A DNA stretch of 12,739 bases from Burkholderiaceae bacterium. Lineage in GTDB: Bacteria; Pseudomonadota; Gammaproteobacteria; Burkholderiales; Burkholderiaceae_C. A model generated the notes under the pieces. It ran no database searches, was not told where the DNA came from, and saw nothing but the letters and a program-made list of their open reading frames with translations. Position 1 is the stretch's first letter; each line of letters begins with the position of its first letter. The stretch spans positions 1-12,739 of the forward strand of contig JAGOBT010000041.1 of the NCBI GenBank assembly GCA_017999135.1. The letters are read 5' to 3'. Positions 1 to 6,364 of this stretch are shown here, piece by piece. The translations under genes were made by a program, and so were the position numbers.

Positions 1-1
1 C

Positions 2-271
2 CGCACCGTTCTGCTGGCCCCGGGCCCAGCTGCCGCGGCCAGTGCCCCCGCCCCGGGCACCGACGCTGCCGGTGGCCTGTACCGCCACGGCATGGAACTG
101 GTGCTGGAAGGCAGCTTCGCCGACCTGCTGGGCTACCTGCAGGCCATGGAAGCACTGCCGCAGCGGGTGCTGTGGGGTGCGGTGACGCTGAAGGTGGAGC
201 AACACCCCAAGGTGGTGCTGACCCTGCGTGTCTACACCCTGAGCCGCGACCGCGCGTGGCTGGAGATCTGA
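2..271 (+). CDS. mshJ: MshJ-like pilus alignment protein, C-terminal fragment
   Basis: Open from the left edge of the window in frame 2 to a TGA at 269-271, giving the last 89 residues of a protein whose start lies outside. After an Ala/Pro/Gly-rich linker comes a folded stretch beginning GLYRHGMELVLEGSF, followed by a segment with LLGYLQAMEALPQRVLWG and ending TLRVYTLSRDRAWLEI. This is the ferredoxin-like C-terminal half typical of MshJ/PilO/GspM-type proteins, which sit in the inner membrane with their C-terminal domain in the periplasm and connect the platform to the secretin. The identification rests on this pattern plus position: the next gene, mshK, starts two bases after the stop, as in MSHA loci. 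The transmembrane and coiled-coil part cannot be seen. A PilO name would be equally fair on sequence alone; context favours MshJ. Confidence 0.8.
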   Translation, partial: RTVLLAPGPAAAASAPAPGTDAAGGLYRHGMELVLEGSFADLLGYLQAMEALPQRVLWGAVTLKVEQHPKVVLTLRVYTLSRDRAWLEI

Positions 272-273
272 CC

Positions 274-912
274 ATGGCCCGCCCCACCGCACGCCACCTC
301 CACCCCCGCCGCCCTGCCCGCCCGCTGCACGCTCTGGCGGTACCCGGGCTGGCGGCGCTGGGGCTGGCGGCCACGGCCCTGGCCGCCCAGGGCGGCCCGC
401 TGGCCGACCCCACCCGGCCGCCCGCCGCGCTGATGGCCCCCGGCGGCCTGGCCGCGGCGGCCCTGCCTCACCGCGCCAATCTGGACACCGCGCGCGCCAT
501 TGCCGCCGCCGCCCGCGCCGCCGACGCCCCGCCCCCGGCACCGCCGCCCAGCGTGCAGGCCGTGCAACTGCCGGCCCACGGCACCGCGCGGGCCCTGGTG
601 GACGGCCGGCAGGTGCAGGTGGGCGACCTGCTGGACGGCCGCGCCATCCTGGCCATCGACCCGCAGGGGCTGCTGGTGAAAGGGCCGCGCGGGCCCGAGC
701 GGCTGTGGTTGCTGGGCGGCACGCCCAAGCAGGCCGCCGGCAGCATCACCCACAGCCAGTCGGCGCGCTTCCAGCCGGCGCCCGCGCCCGGCCTGCCGGC
801 CGACAGCCAGGCCGCCACGCCCGCCGAGCGCGGCGCTGGTGCCGCACCCACCTCCTCCACCACCAGTGCCGCGCCAGCCCCCCTGTCGCTGGCCGGAAGG
901 ACCACCCCATGA
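274..912 (+). CDS. mshK: MshK-like periplasmic pilus assembly protein
   Basis: A 212-residue protein. The ATG at 274 is chosen because a GGAGA ribosome site (262-266) lies 7 bases upstream and because it gives a sensible export signal: basic residues 1-19, then a hydrophobic stretch to about residue 37 (LAATALAAQ). Residues 45-50 read DPTRPP, a hallmark just after the signal in MshK proteins. Residues about 90-150 form a small beta domain (ARALVDGRQVQVGDLLDGRA, then a segment ending ERLWLLGG), like the PilP/GspC homology region that contacts the secretin. The C-terminal 55 or so residues are Ala/Pro/Ser/Gln-rich and probably disordered. Its stop overlaps the mshL start (ATGA at 909-912), implying translational coupling. 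The expected role is a periplasmic partner of the MshL secretin. This is inferred from family and position, as MshK is poorly characterised. Confidence 0.82.
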   Translation: MARPTARHLHPRRPARPLHALAVPGLAALGLAATALAAQGGPLADPTRPPAALMAPGGLAAAALPHRANLDTARAIAAAARAADAPPPAPPPSVQAVQLPAHGTARALVDGRQVQVGDLLDGRAILAIDPQGLLVKGPRGPERLWLLGGTPKQAAGSITHSQSARFQPAPAPGLPADSQAATPAERGAGAAPTSSTTSAAPAPLSLAGRTTP

Positions 913-2789
913 TCCGCAATCCCATCGCAACGCCGATGCTGGCACCCTTGCTGCTGCTGTTGCTGCAGGCCCTGCCCGGCACCGCCGCGGAGCGGCGCCT
1001 GCCCATGCAGGCCGACGGCCCGCTGCTGCTGGCCGACCTGGGCACGCTGATGCGGCCGCAGCAGCGCCGCGACCGCCCGCCCGAGGCGCAGCGCCTGGCA
1101 CTGGCCGCACCGGCGCCGGTGGCTGCCTTGCCGGTCACCGCCGTGGCCGCAGCGCTGCCAGCTGCCGCACCGGCGCCGTTCCTCCCGGCGCCGATGCTGC
1201 CGGCACCGGCGGCTGTGGCACCTGCGGCGTTGCCACCGACTGCGGCGCCGCTGCAGGTGGCACAGGCCGCACAGGTCGCACAGGTGGCCACCACGCCGGC
1301 GCGCGGCGGCACGCCCGACGCCCGCTTCGACCTGGCCATCAACAACGCCCCGGCCGCGCAGGTCTTCCTGCAGCTGGCCCAGGGCACCGGCTGGAACATG
1401 CTGGTGGCGCCCGAGGTGAGCGGCACGCTGTCGATCGCGCTGAAGGACACCACCGTGCCCGAGGCCATGGACACGCTGCGCGAGCTGTTCGGCTATGAAT
1501 ACCGCATCACCGGCAACCGCATCTTCGTCTACCCCAACACGGTGCAGACGCGGCTCTACCGGGTGAACTACCTGCCCGGCCGGCGCCAGGGCGCCAGCGA
1601 CATCCGGGTGAGCAGCAGCGCCATGACCAGCGGCGCCACCACCGCCAATGGCGCCAGCGGCAACTCCAACCAGGGCGGCGGCGGCAGCCCGGTGGGCAAT
1701 CGGCCCGATGACAACGCCCATGTGCGCACCACGTCGGACGCCGACTTCTGGCGCGAGGTGCAGGCCTCGCTGGCCGCGCTGGTGGGCAGCGCCGGCGGGC
1801 GCCAGGTGGTGCTGAATCCGGCCGCCGGCGTGGTCGTCGTCAAGGCCACGCCAGGCGAGCTGCGCCAGGTCGAGCAGTACCTGAAGGCGGTGCAGCTGTC
1901 GATCGAACGCCAGGTGATGCTGGAGGCGAAGATCGTCGAGGTCAGCCTCAGCAAGGACGCGCAGACCGGCATCAACTGGGGTGCCTTCGGCAAGCTGGGC
2001 AGCGGCCAGCTGTCGATCGGCAGCGCCGCACCGGGCAGCCGCCTGGGCACCACCGGCCCCCTGGGCAGCAACGAGGGCACGCTGGTCGCCCCGGGCGTGG
2101 ACATGGCCACCGGCGCGCTGGGCCGCGGCTTCTACGGCCTGGCGTTCCAGGCCAGCAACTTCGCCGCGCTGCTGAACTTCCTGCAGACGCAGGGCGACGT
2201 GCAGGTGCTGAGCAGCCCGCGCATCGCCACCCTGAACAACCAGAAGGCGGTGCTGAAGGTGGGCTCCGACGAGCTGTATGTCACCGGTGTCACCACCACC
2301 ACCACCAGCAACGGCACCAGCAGCAACAGCTCACCGTCCCTCACCTTGCAGCCGTTCTTCAGCGGCATCTCGCTGGACGTGACGCCGCAGATCGACGACG
2401 CCGGCAACGTGATGCTGCATGTGCACCCCACCATCAGCACGGTGACCGAGAAGAACAAGAACATCGACCTGGGCTCGCTGGGCGCCTTCAAGCTGCCGCT
2501 GGCGGCCAGCGCGGTCAACGAGACCGATTCCATCGTGCGGGTGCGCGACGGCCAGATCGTGGCCATCGGCGGCCTGATGAAGCAGGAACTGCGCGACGAG
2601 CGCACCGGCCTGCCGGTGGTCAGCGAGGCGCCGGTGGTGGGCGGCCTGTTCCGCCAGACCGGCACGGTGGTGAACAAGCGCGAGCTGGTGATCATGCTCA
2701 AGCCCACCATCATCCAGGAAGGTGCGGCCTGGCCCGACGGCCCCACGCTGGGCGGCCTGCCCGCGCCGGCCTCGACGCCCACCCGCTGA
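909..2789 (+). CDS. mshL: MshL, outer-membrane secretin of the MSHA pilus
   Basis: A 626-residue secretin, the outer-membrane pore through which the pilus leaves. The ATG at 909 overlaps the mshK stop and has a GGAAGGA site at 895-901, 7 bases upstream. Residues 1-27 are a Sec signal peptide (poly-Leu core, cleavage near GTAA|ER). Residues about 62-130 are an Ala/Pro/Gln low-complexity linker. Residues 139-207 match the short secretin/TonB N-terminal domain (FDLAINNAPAAQVFLQLAQG). A Ser/Gly/Asn-rich loop (234-267) is followed by an N1-like domain (280-328). The secretin core starts near 334 (VMLEAKIVEVSLS), includes VQVLSSPRIATLNNQKAVLK near 431-450 and a Thr/Ser/Asn-rich loop at about 457-475, and ends with GGLFRQTG and KRELVIMLKPTII (about 588-603). 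Length and domain order are normal for MshL. No lipobox is seen, so a separate pilotin may be needed. Confidence 0.93.
   Translation: MIRNPIATPMLAPLLLLLLQALPGTAAERRLPMQADGPLLLADLGTLMRPQQRRDRPPEAQRLALAAPAPVAALPVTAVAAALPAAAPAPFLPAPMLPAPAAVAPAALPPTAAPLQVAQAAQVAQVATTPARGGTPDARFDLAINNAPAAQVFLQLAQGTGWNMLVAPEVSGTLSIALKDTTVPEAMDTLRELFGYEYRITGNRIFVYPNTVQTRLYRVNYLPGRRQGASDIRVSSSAMTSGATTANGASGNSNQGGGGSPVGNRPDDNAHVRTTSDADFWREVQASLAALVGSAGGRQVVLNPAAGVVVVKATPGELRQVEQYLKAVQLSIERQVMLEAKIVEVSLSKDAQTGINWGAFGKLGSGQLSIGSAAPGSRLGTTGPLGSNEGTLVAPGVDMATGALGRGFYGLAFQASNFAALLNFLQTQGDVQVLSSPRIATLNNQKAVLKVGSDELYVTGVTTTTTSNGTSSNSSPSLTLQPFFSGISLDVTPQIDDAGNVMLHVHPTISTVTEKNKNIDLGSLGAFKLPLAASAVNETDSIVRVRDGQIVAIGGLMKQELRDERTGLPVVSEAPVVGGLFRQTGTVVNKRELVIMLKPTIIQEGAAWPDGPTLGGLPAPASTPTR
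1254..1289 (+). repeat. Four 9-bp tandem repeats inside mshL
   Basis: Four tandem copies of a 9-base unit of the form CAGGTSGCA lie at 1254-1262, 1263-1271, 1272-1280 and 1281-1289. They encode QVA-QAA-QVA-QVA at the end of the Ala/Pro linker between the signal peptide and the first folded domain of MshL. The unit is a multiple of three, so copy-number change would lengthen or shorten the linker without a frameshift. Confidence 0.75.
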
Positions 2790-2813
2790 CCCCGCCGCAG
2801 GCGCAGTCCCACC

Positions 2814-4538
2814 ATGGCCCGTCCAGAACGCATCCGCCTTGGCGACCTGCTGATCCAGGAGGCGCTGCTCACGCCCGCCCAGCTGGATGAAGCCCTGGTC
2901 GACCAGAAGAAGACCGGCCGCAAGCTCGGCCGCATCTTCATCGACCGCCAGTGGGTGACCGAGGTGCAGATCGCCAAGGCAGTGGCACGCCAGCTGCGGG
3001 CACCCTTCATCGACCTGACCAGCCGCAACCTGCGGCCCGAGGTGGCGGCCCTGCTGCCCGAGACGCACGCCCGCCGCCTGCGCGCGCTGCCGATCGAGAA
3101 CACGCCCGGCGCGCCGCTGCGGGTGGCCATGGCCGACCCCACCGACCTGAACGCCTACGACGAGGTGACGCGCCTGACGCGGCGCGAGATCGACCTGGCG
3201 GTGGTGGCCGAAAGCCACCTGCTGGCCGCACTGGACCGGGTGTACCGCGGCGGCGACGTGATGGCCGGCCTGGCGCGCGAACTGACGGCCGACATCGCCA
3301 ACGTCGAAGACGAGATCGGCGACCTGCTCGGCCTGAGCACCGCCACCACCGAAGACGCACCGGTGGTGCGGTTGCTGAGCTCGATGTTCGAGCAGGCGCT
3401 GCGCTCGCGCGCATCGGACATCCACATCGAGCCGCAGGAGCGGCACCTGCGCATCCGCTTCCGCATCGACGGCGTGCTGCATGTGCAGACCGAGGCCGAC
3501 CCCAAGATCGCCGGCGCGGTGGCGTTGCGCCTGAAGCTGATGAGCGGGCTGGACATCAGCGAGAAGCGCCTGCCGCAGGACGGCCGCTTCCACGTCAAGC
3601 TCAAGCACAGCAGCGTGGACGTGCGCATCAGCACCCTGCCCACGCAGCATGGTGAATCGGTGGTGATGCGGCTGCTGAACCAGAGCGCCGGCCTGCTGCA
3701 GATCGACAGCCTGGGCCTGCCGGCCGAGGTGGCCGCCGCGGTGGCGCGCTGCCTGCAGCGGCCCAACGGCATGTTCGTCGTCACCGGCCCCACCGGCAGC
3801 GGCAAGACCACCACGCTGTATGCCGCACTGAATGCGCTGAATGACACCGAGCGCAAGATCATCACCGTCGAAGACCCGATCGAGTACCGCCTGCCCGGCC
3901 TGAACCAGGTGCAGGTGATGGACAAGATCGACCTGAGCTTCCAGCGTGTGCTGCGCGCCGCGCTGCGGCAGGACCCCGACGTGATCCTGATCGGCGAGAT
4001 GCGCGACCAGACCACCGCCGAGATCGGCCTGCGCGCCGCGCTGACCGGCCACCTGGTGCTGAGCACCCTGCACACCAACGACGCGCTGTCCACGCCGCTG
4101 CGGCTGATCGACATGGGCGTGCCGCGCTACATGGTGGCGCTGAGCCTGCACCTGGTGCTGGCCCAGCGCCTGGTGCGCACCGTGTGCAGCAACTGCAGCG
4201 AACCGCATGAGCCCGACGCCCACCACCACGCCTGGCTGCGCCAGGCCCTGGGCACCGACTGCGACGCGGTGCTGGCCAGCCGGCCGTTCCGCCATGGCCG
4301 CGGCTGCGAGGCCTGCAACAGCACCGGCTACAGCGGCCGCTCCGGCGTGTATGAATTCATCGAGATGACGCAGGACCTGGTCGAGGCCATGAACGACGGC
4401 GACCCGGTGCGCTTCACCCAGGCTGGGCGGCGCCAGATGGCCGGGCGCACGCTGCGGCGTGACGCCCTGCGCCTGGCGCTGGCCGGCCGCACCACGCTGG
4501 ACGAAGTGGTCCGCGTGGGCACGGCGATGGAGGACTGA
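2814..4538 (+). CDS. mshE: MshE, pilus extension ATPase with c-di-GMP-binding MshEN domain
   Basis: A 574-residue GspE/PilB-family ATPase that powers pilin polymerisation on the cytoplasmic side of MshG. Residues 8-60 form the MshEN module: motif I (R8-L9-G10 to Q31) and motif II (K37-L38-G39 to Q60), each 24 residues with a 5-residue spacer, the arrangement that binds c-di-GMP in this family. The ATPase part has an Asp box (DIHIEP, 202-207), Walker A (GPTGSGKTTT, 325-334), Walker B-like VILIGEMRD (390-398) and a His box (STLHTND, H420). A tetracysteine metal site follows (C458, C461, C498, C501), typical of extension ATPases and absent from PilT-type retraction ATPases. The start at 2814 lies 24 bases after mshL with only a weak ribosome site (CAGG near 2798). 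mshM and mshN, which separate mshL from mshE in Vibrio, are not here. Confidence 0.95.
   Translation: MARPERIRLGDLLIQEALLTPAQLDEALVDQKKTGRKLGRIFIDRQWVTEVQIAKAVARQLRAPFIDLTSRNLRPEVAALLPETHARRLRALPIENTPGAPLRVAMADPTDLNAYDEVTRLTRREIDLAVVAESHLLAALDRVYRGGDVMAGLARELTADIANVEDEIGDLLGLSTATTEDAPVVRLLSSMFEQALRSRASDIHIEPQERHLRIRFRIDGVLHVQTEADPKIAGAVALRLKLMSGLDISEKRLPQDGRFHVKLKHSSVDVRISTLPTQHGESVVMRLLNQSAGLLQIDSLGLPAEVAAAVARCLQRPNGMFVVTGPTGSGKTTTLYAALNALNDTERKIITVEDPIEYRLPGLNQVQVMDKIDLSFQRVLRAALRQDPDVILIGEMRDQTTAEIGLRAALTGHLVLSTLHTNDALSTPLRLIDMGVPRYMVALSLHLVLAQRLVRTVCSNCSEPHEPDAHHHAWLRQALGTDCDAVLASRPFRHGRGCEACNSTGYSGRSGVYEFIEMTQDLVEAMNDGDPVRFTQAGRRQMAGRTLRRDALRLALAGRTTLDEVVRVGTAMED
4529..4534 (+). promoter_or_regulatory. 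Ribosome binding site of mshG inside the end of mshE
   Basis: GGAGGA overlaps the last codons of mshE and lies only 3 bases before the mshG ATG, whose first base is the last base of the mshE stop (TGATG). This is a strong Shine-Dalgarno with tight spacing, consistent with re-initiation coupling of motor and platform synthesis. Confidence 0.55.
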
Positions 4539-5770
4539 TGCCACGCTTTGCCTACACCGGCCGCGGGGCCAGCGGCGACGTGCAGGGCGAGCTGGACGGC
4601 GCCGACGCCACCGCCGTGGCCACGCTGCTGATGTCGCGCGGGGTCACACCGCTGCAGATCGCCGCCAGCCGCGGTGCCGGCGCGCCCGACGGTGCCGCAG
4701 GCAGCAAACCGCTGGCACTGTTCCAGCCCAAGGTGCAGCCGGCCGATCTGATGATGTTCAGCCGCCAGTTGCACACCCTGCTGCGCGCCGGCGTGCCCAT
4801 CCTGCGGGCGCTGGCCGGGCTGCAGGATTCGGCGGTGAACCAGCGCTTCAAGCAAGTGCTGGCCAATGTGCGCCACAGCCTGGAATCGGGCATCGAGCTG
4901 TCGATCTGCTTCGCCCAGCAGGGCGGGGTGTTCAACAACTTCTATGTGTCGATGGTGCGCGTGGGCGAGATGACCGGCCGGCTGGACGACGTGTTCATGC
5001 GCCTGTTCAGGCACCTGGAGTTCGAGCAGTTCATGCGCCAGCAGGTCAAGAGCGCGCTGCGCTACCCGACCTTCGTGATCCTGGCCATGATGGTGGCCAT
5101 CGGCGTGATCAACACCCTGGTGGTGCCGGCCTTCGCCAATGTGTTCAAGAGCTTCGGTGCCGAGCTGCCGCTGGCCACGCGCATCCTGGTGGCCAGCAGC
5201 AACTTCACGCTGAACTATGGCTGGCTGCTGCTGGGCGGCGCGGTGGCGGCCTTCTTCACGCTGCGCCAGTGGATCGCCCGGCCCGCCGGCCGCCAGGCCT
5301 GGGACCGCCTGGTGCTGCGGCTGCCGCTGGCCGGGCGCATCGTGCAGAAAGCCACGCTGTCGCGGTTTGCGCGCAGCTTCTCGCTGGCCCTGAAGAGCGG
5401 CGTGCCCATCGAGCAGGCACTGAGCGTGGTGGCCCAGACGGTGGACAACGCCTGGATCAGCCGCAAGGTCGAGGGCATGCGCGAGGCGGTGGAGCGCGGC
5501 GACACCATCCTGCGTGCGGCCATCGCCAGCGGCGTGTTCACCCCGGTGGTGCTGCAGATGATCGCCGTCGGCGAGGAGACCGGCGCGGTCGACGAGCTGA
5601 TGGAGGAGATCGCCGAGCTCTACAGCAACGACGTGCAGTACGAGCTGAAGACGCTGTCGCAGCAGATCGAGCCGATCCTGATCGTGTTCCTGGGCGTGCT
5701 GGTGCTGGTGCTCGCCCTGGGCGTATTTCTCCCTTTGTGGGATCTCGGTCGCGTCACGCTCAAGAAATAG
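4538..5770 (+). CDS. mshG: MshG, inner-membrane platform protein (PilC/GspF family)
   Basis: A 410-residue polytopic platform protein that couples MshE ATP hydrolysis to pilin extraction from the membrane. It starts at the TGATG overlap with mshE. It has the family's two T2SSF repeats: the first with FSRQLHTLLRAGVPILRAL (from about 74) and MVRVGEMTGRLDDVF (about 139), the second with FARSFSLALKSGVPIEQAL (from about 277) and MIAVGEETGAVDELMEEI (about 341). Likely membrane segments are 176-203 (beginning YPTFVILAMMVAIGV), 227-245 (LLLGGAVAAFF) and 379-402 (IVFLGVLVLVLALGVFLPL). Length and architecture are standard for MshG/PilC. The N-terminal 70 residues are a soluble cytoplasmic segment rich in Ala/Gly. 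The gene ends the machine operon; a non-coding gap follows before the pilin gene. Confidence 0.93.
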   Translation: MPRFAYTGRGASGDVQGELDGADATAVATLLMSRGVTPLQIAASRGAGAPDGAAGSKPLALFQPKVQPADLMMFSRQLHTLLRAGVPILRALAGLQDSAVNQRFKQVLANVRHSLESGIELSICFAQQGGVFNNFYVSMVRVGEMTGRLDDVFMRLFRHLEFEQFMRQQVKSALRYPTFVILAMMVAIGVINTLVVPAFANVFKSFGAELPLATRILVASSNFTLNYGWLLLGGAVAAFFTLRQWIARPAGRQAWDRLVLRLPLAGRIVQKATLSRFARSFSLALKSGVPIEQALSVVAQTVDNAWISRKVEGMREAVERGDTILRAAIASGVFTPVVLQMIAVGEETGAVDELMEEIAELYSNDVQYELKTLSQQIEPILIVFLGVLVLVLALGVFLPLWDLGRVTLKK

Positions 5771-5866
5771 AAAGCACTGTCCGATACCCCATGCAACCCC
5801 GACGCCCAGTGGCTGAGGGAGCTGTCGAGTCCATCAACCACTGTCCCTTTTCAACGGAGCGAAACC
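5771..5866 (+). promoter_or_regulatory. Pilin leader region, probable site of a pilin promoter
   Basis: This is the only substantial non-coding gap in the window, 96 bases between mshG and the pilin gene. It is visibly richer in A/T than its surroundings (the run from about 5762 to 5778 and CCCTTTTCAA near 5845-5854). An 8-base direct repeat, CACTGTCC, occurs at 5775-5782 and 5839-5846. I could not identify a convincing sigma-70 or sigma-54 promoter by eye. The promoter role is inferred from the usual need for high pilin expression and from the terminator that ends the pilin gene. Confidence 0.4.
5856..5859 (+). promoter_or_regulatory. Ribosome binding site of the major pilin gene
   Basis: GGAG lies 7 bases before the ATG at 5867, a well-spaced Shine-Dalgarno site. 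It supports this start, which yields a 7-residue prepilin leader. Confidence 0.65.
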
Positions 5867-6280
5867 ATGAAACTGCGTCCTCAAGGCTTCACGATGATCG
5901 AGCTGATCGTCGTCATCGTCATCCTCGGCATCCTGGCGGCCACCGCCCTGCCCAAGTTCATCGACATGAACAGCGACGCCAAGGCCGCTGCGCTCAAGGG
6001 CGTGGTCGGTGCCGCCGCCAGTGCCATGACGATCAACTACAGCGGTTGTGCCGTGACCCAGCACGCACCGGCCGCCGGCAAGTGCGTGAAGGTGGACAAC
6101 TGCAACGACCTGGGCACCATCATGCAGGGCGGCATGCCCAACGGCTACACCATCGCCGACGCGGCGCTGGGCACCGGCGCGGCCGGCAGCAATGCGGTGG
6201 AAGCCACCTGCACCATCACCCAGACCGATGGCAGTGCCACCGGCACCTTCACCGGCATCGCGGCCGGCAACGGGGTGTGA
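5867..6280 (+). CDS. mshA: MSHA-type major pilin (type IVa-like prepilin)
   Basis: A 137-residue type IV prepilin, the expected building block of the fibre. The leader MKLRPQG (7 residues) ends in the Gly-Phe prepilin peptidase site, and Glu12 is position 5 of the mature protein, needed for assembly. The N-terminal helix runs FTMIELIVVIVILGILAATA, followed by PKFIDMNSDAKAAALKGV, the pattern of MshA/MshB pilins. The mature globular part has four cysteines (C61, C73, C79, C115), enough for two disulfides. It is the only pilin gene between the machine genes and mshQ, so I call it the major subunit. An mshB-like assignment cannot be excluded on sequence alone. It has its own ribosome site, a 96-base leader and a terminator immediately downstream, consistent with separate, strong expression. 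Confidence 0.88.
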   Translation: MKLRPQGFTMIELIVVIVILGILAATALPKFIDMNSDAKAAALKGVVGAAASAMTINYSGCAVTQHAPAAGKCVKVDNCNDLGTIMQGGMPNGYTIADAALGTGAAGSNAVEATCTITQTDGSATGTFTGIAAGNGV

Positions 6281-6291
6281 TGAGAGGCTGA

Positions 6292-6308
6292 GCGGCGCCC
6301 GGCGCCGC
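6292..6308 (+). promoter_or_regulatory. Upstream hairpin with the same core as the terminator
   Basis: A perfect 7-bp stem GCGGCGC/GCGCCGC with a CCG loop begins 12 bases after the pilin stop codon. Its arms are identical in sequence to the core arms of the terminator 25 bases downstream. Its 3' arm (6302-6308, extendable to 6300-6308) can therefore pair instead with the terminator's 5' arm (6324-6332), which would block terminator formation. It may act as an anti-antiterminator, or simply as an mRNA 3'-end stabiliser. Confidence 0.55.
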
Positions 6309-6321
6309 CTTCCAGCAGAAC

Positions 6322-6345
6322 AAGCGGCGCTGAGCGCCGCTTTTT
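6322..6345 (+). terminator. Intrinsic terminator after the pilin gene
   Basis: A 9-bp GC-rich stem (AAGCGGCGC at 6322-6330 with GCGCCGCTT at 6334-6342) with a TGA loop runs into a T tract at 6341-6345. It lies 41 bases after the pilin stop and just before mshQ, so mshQ and the minor pilin genes either depend on read-through or are made at a lower level than the pilin. Confidence 0.85.
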
Positions 6346-6364
6346 GCGTTCTGGCGCAGGCCAG

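Noticed and set aside
2292..2306. Five ACC triplets in mshL as a phase-variable tract
   Set aside because: Triplet slippage would only add or remove Thr in a Thr/Ser-rich loop. Five units is short, and such loops are common in secretins.
5808..5826. Possible sigma-54 promoter (TGGC ... GCTG) before the pilin gene
   Set aside because: The GG and GC doublets are separated by 8 bases, not 10, and the flanking consensus is absent.
5807..5843. CAGTGG ... CCACTG inverted repeat before the pilin gene
   Set aside because: Only 6 bp with a 25-base loop, and it cannot be extended; likely chance.
6344..6364. TTG at 6344 as the start of mshQ
   Set aside because: It lies within the T tract of the terminator, has no ribosome site, and would add seven unneeded residues before the signal peptide. 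The ATG at 6365 (or 6386/6392) is more sensible.
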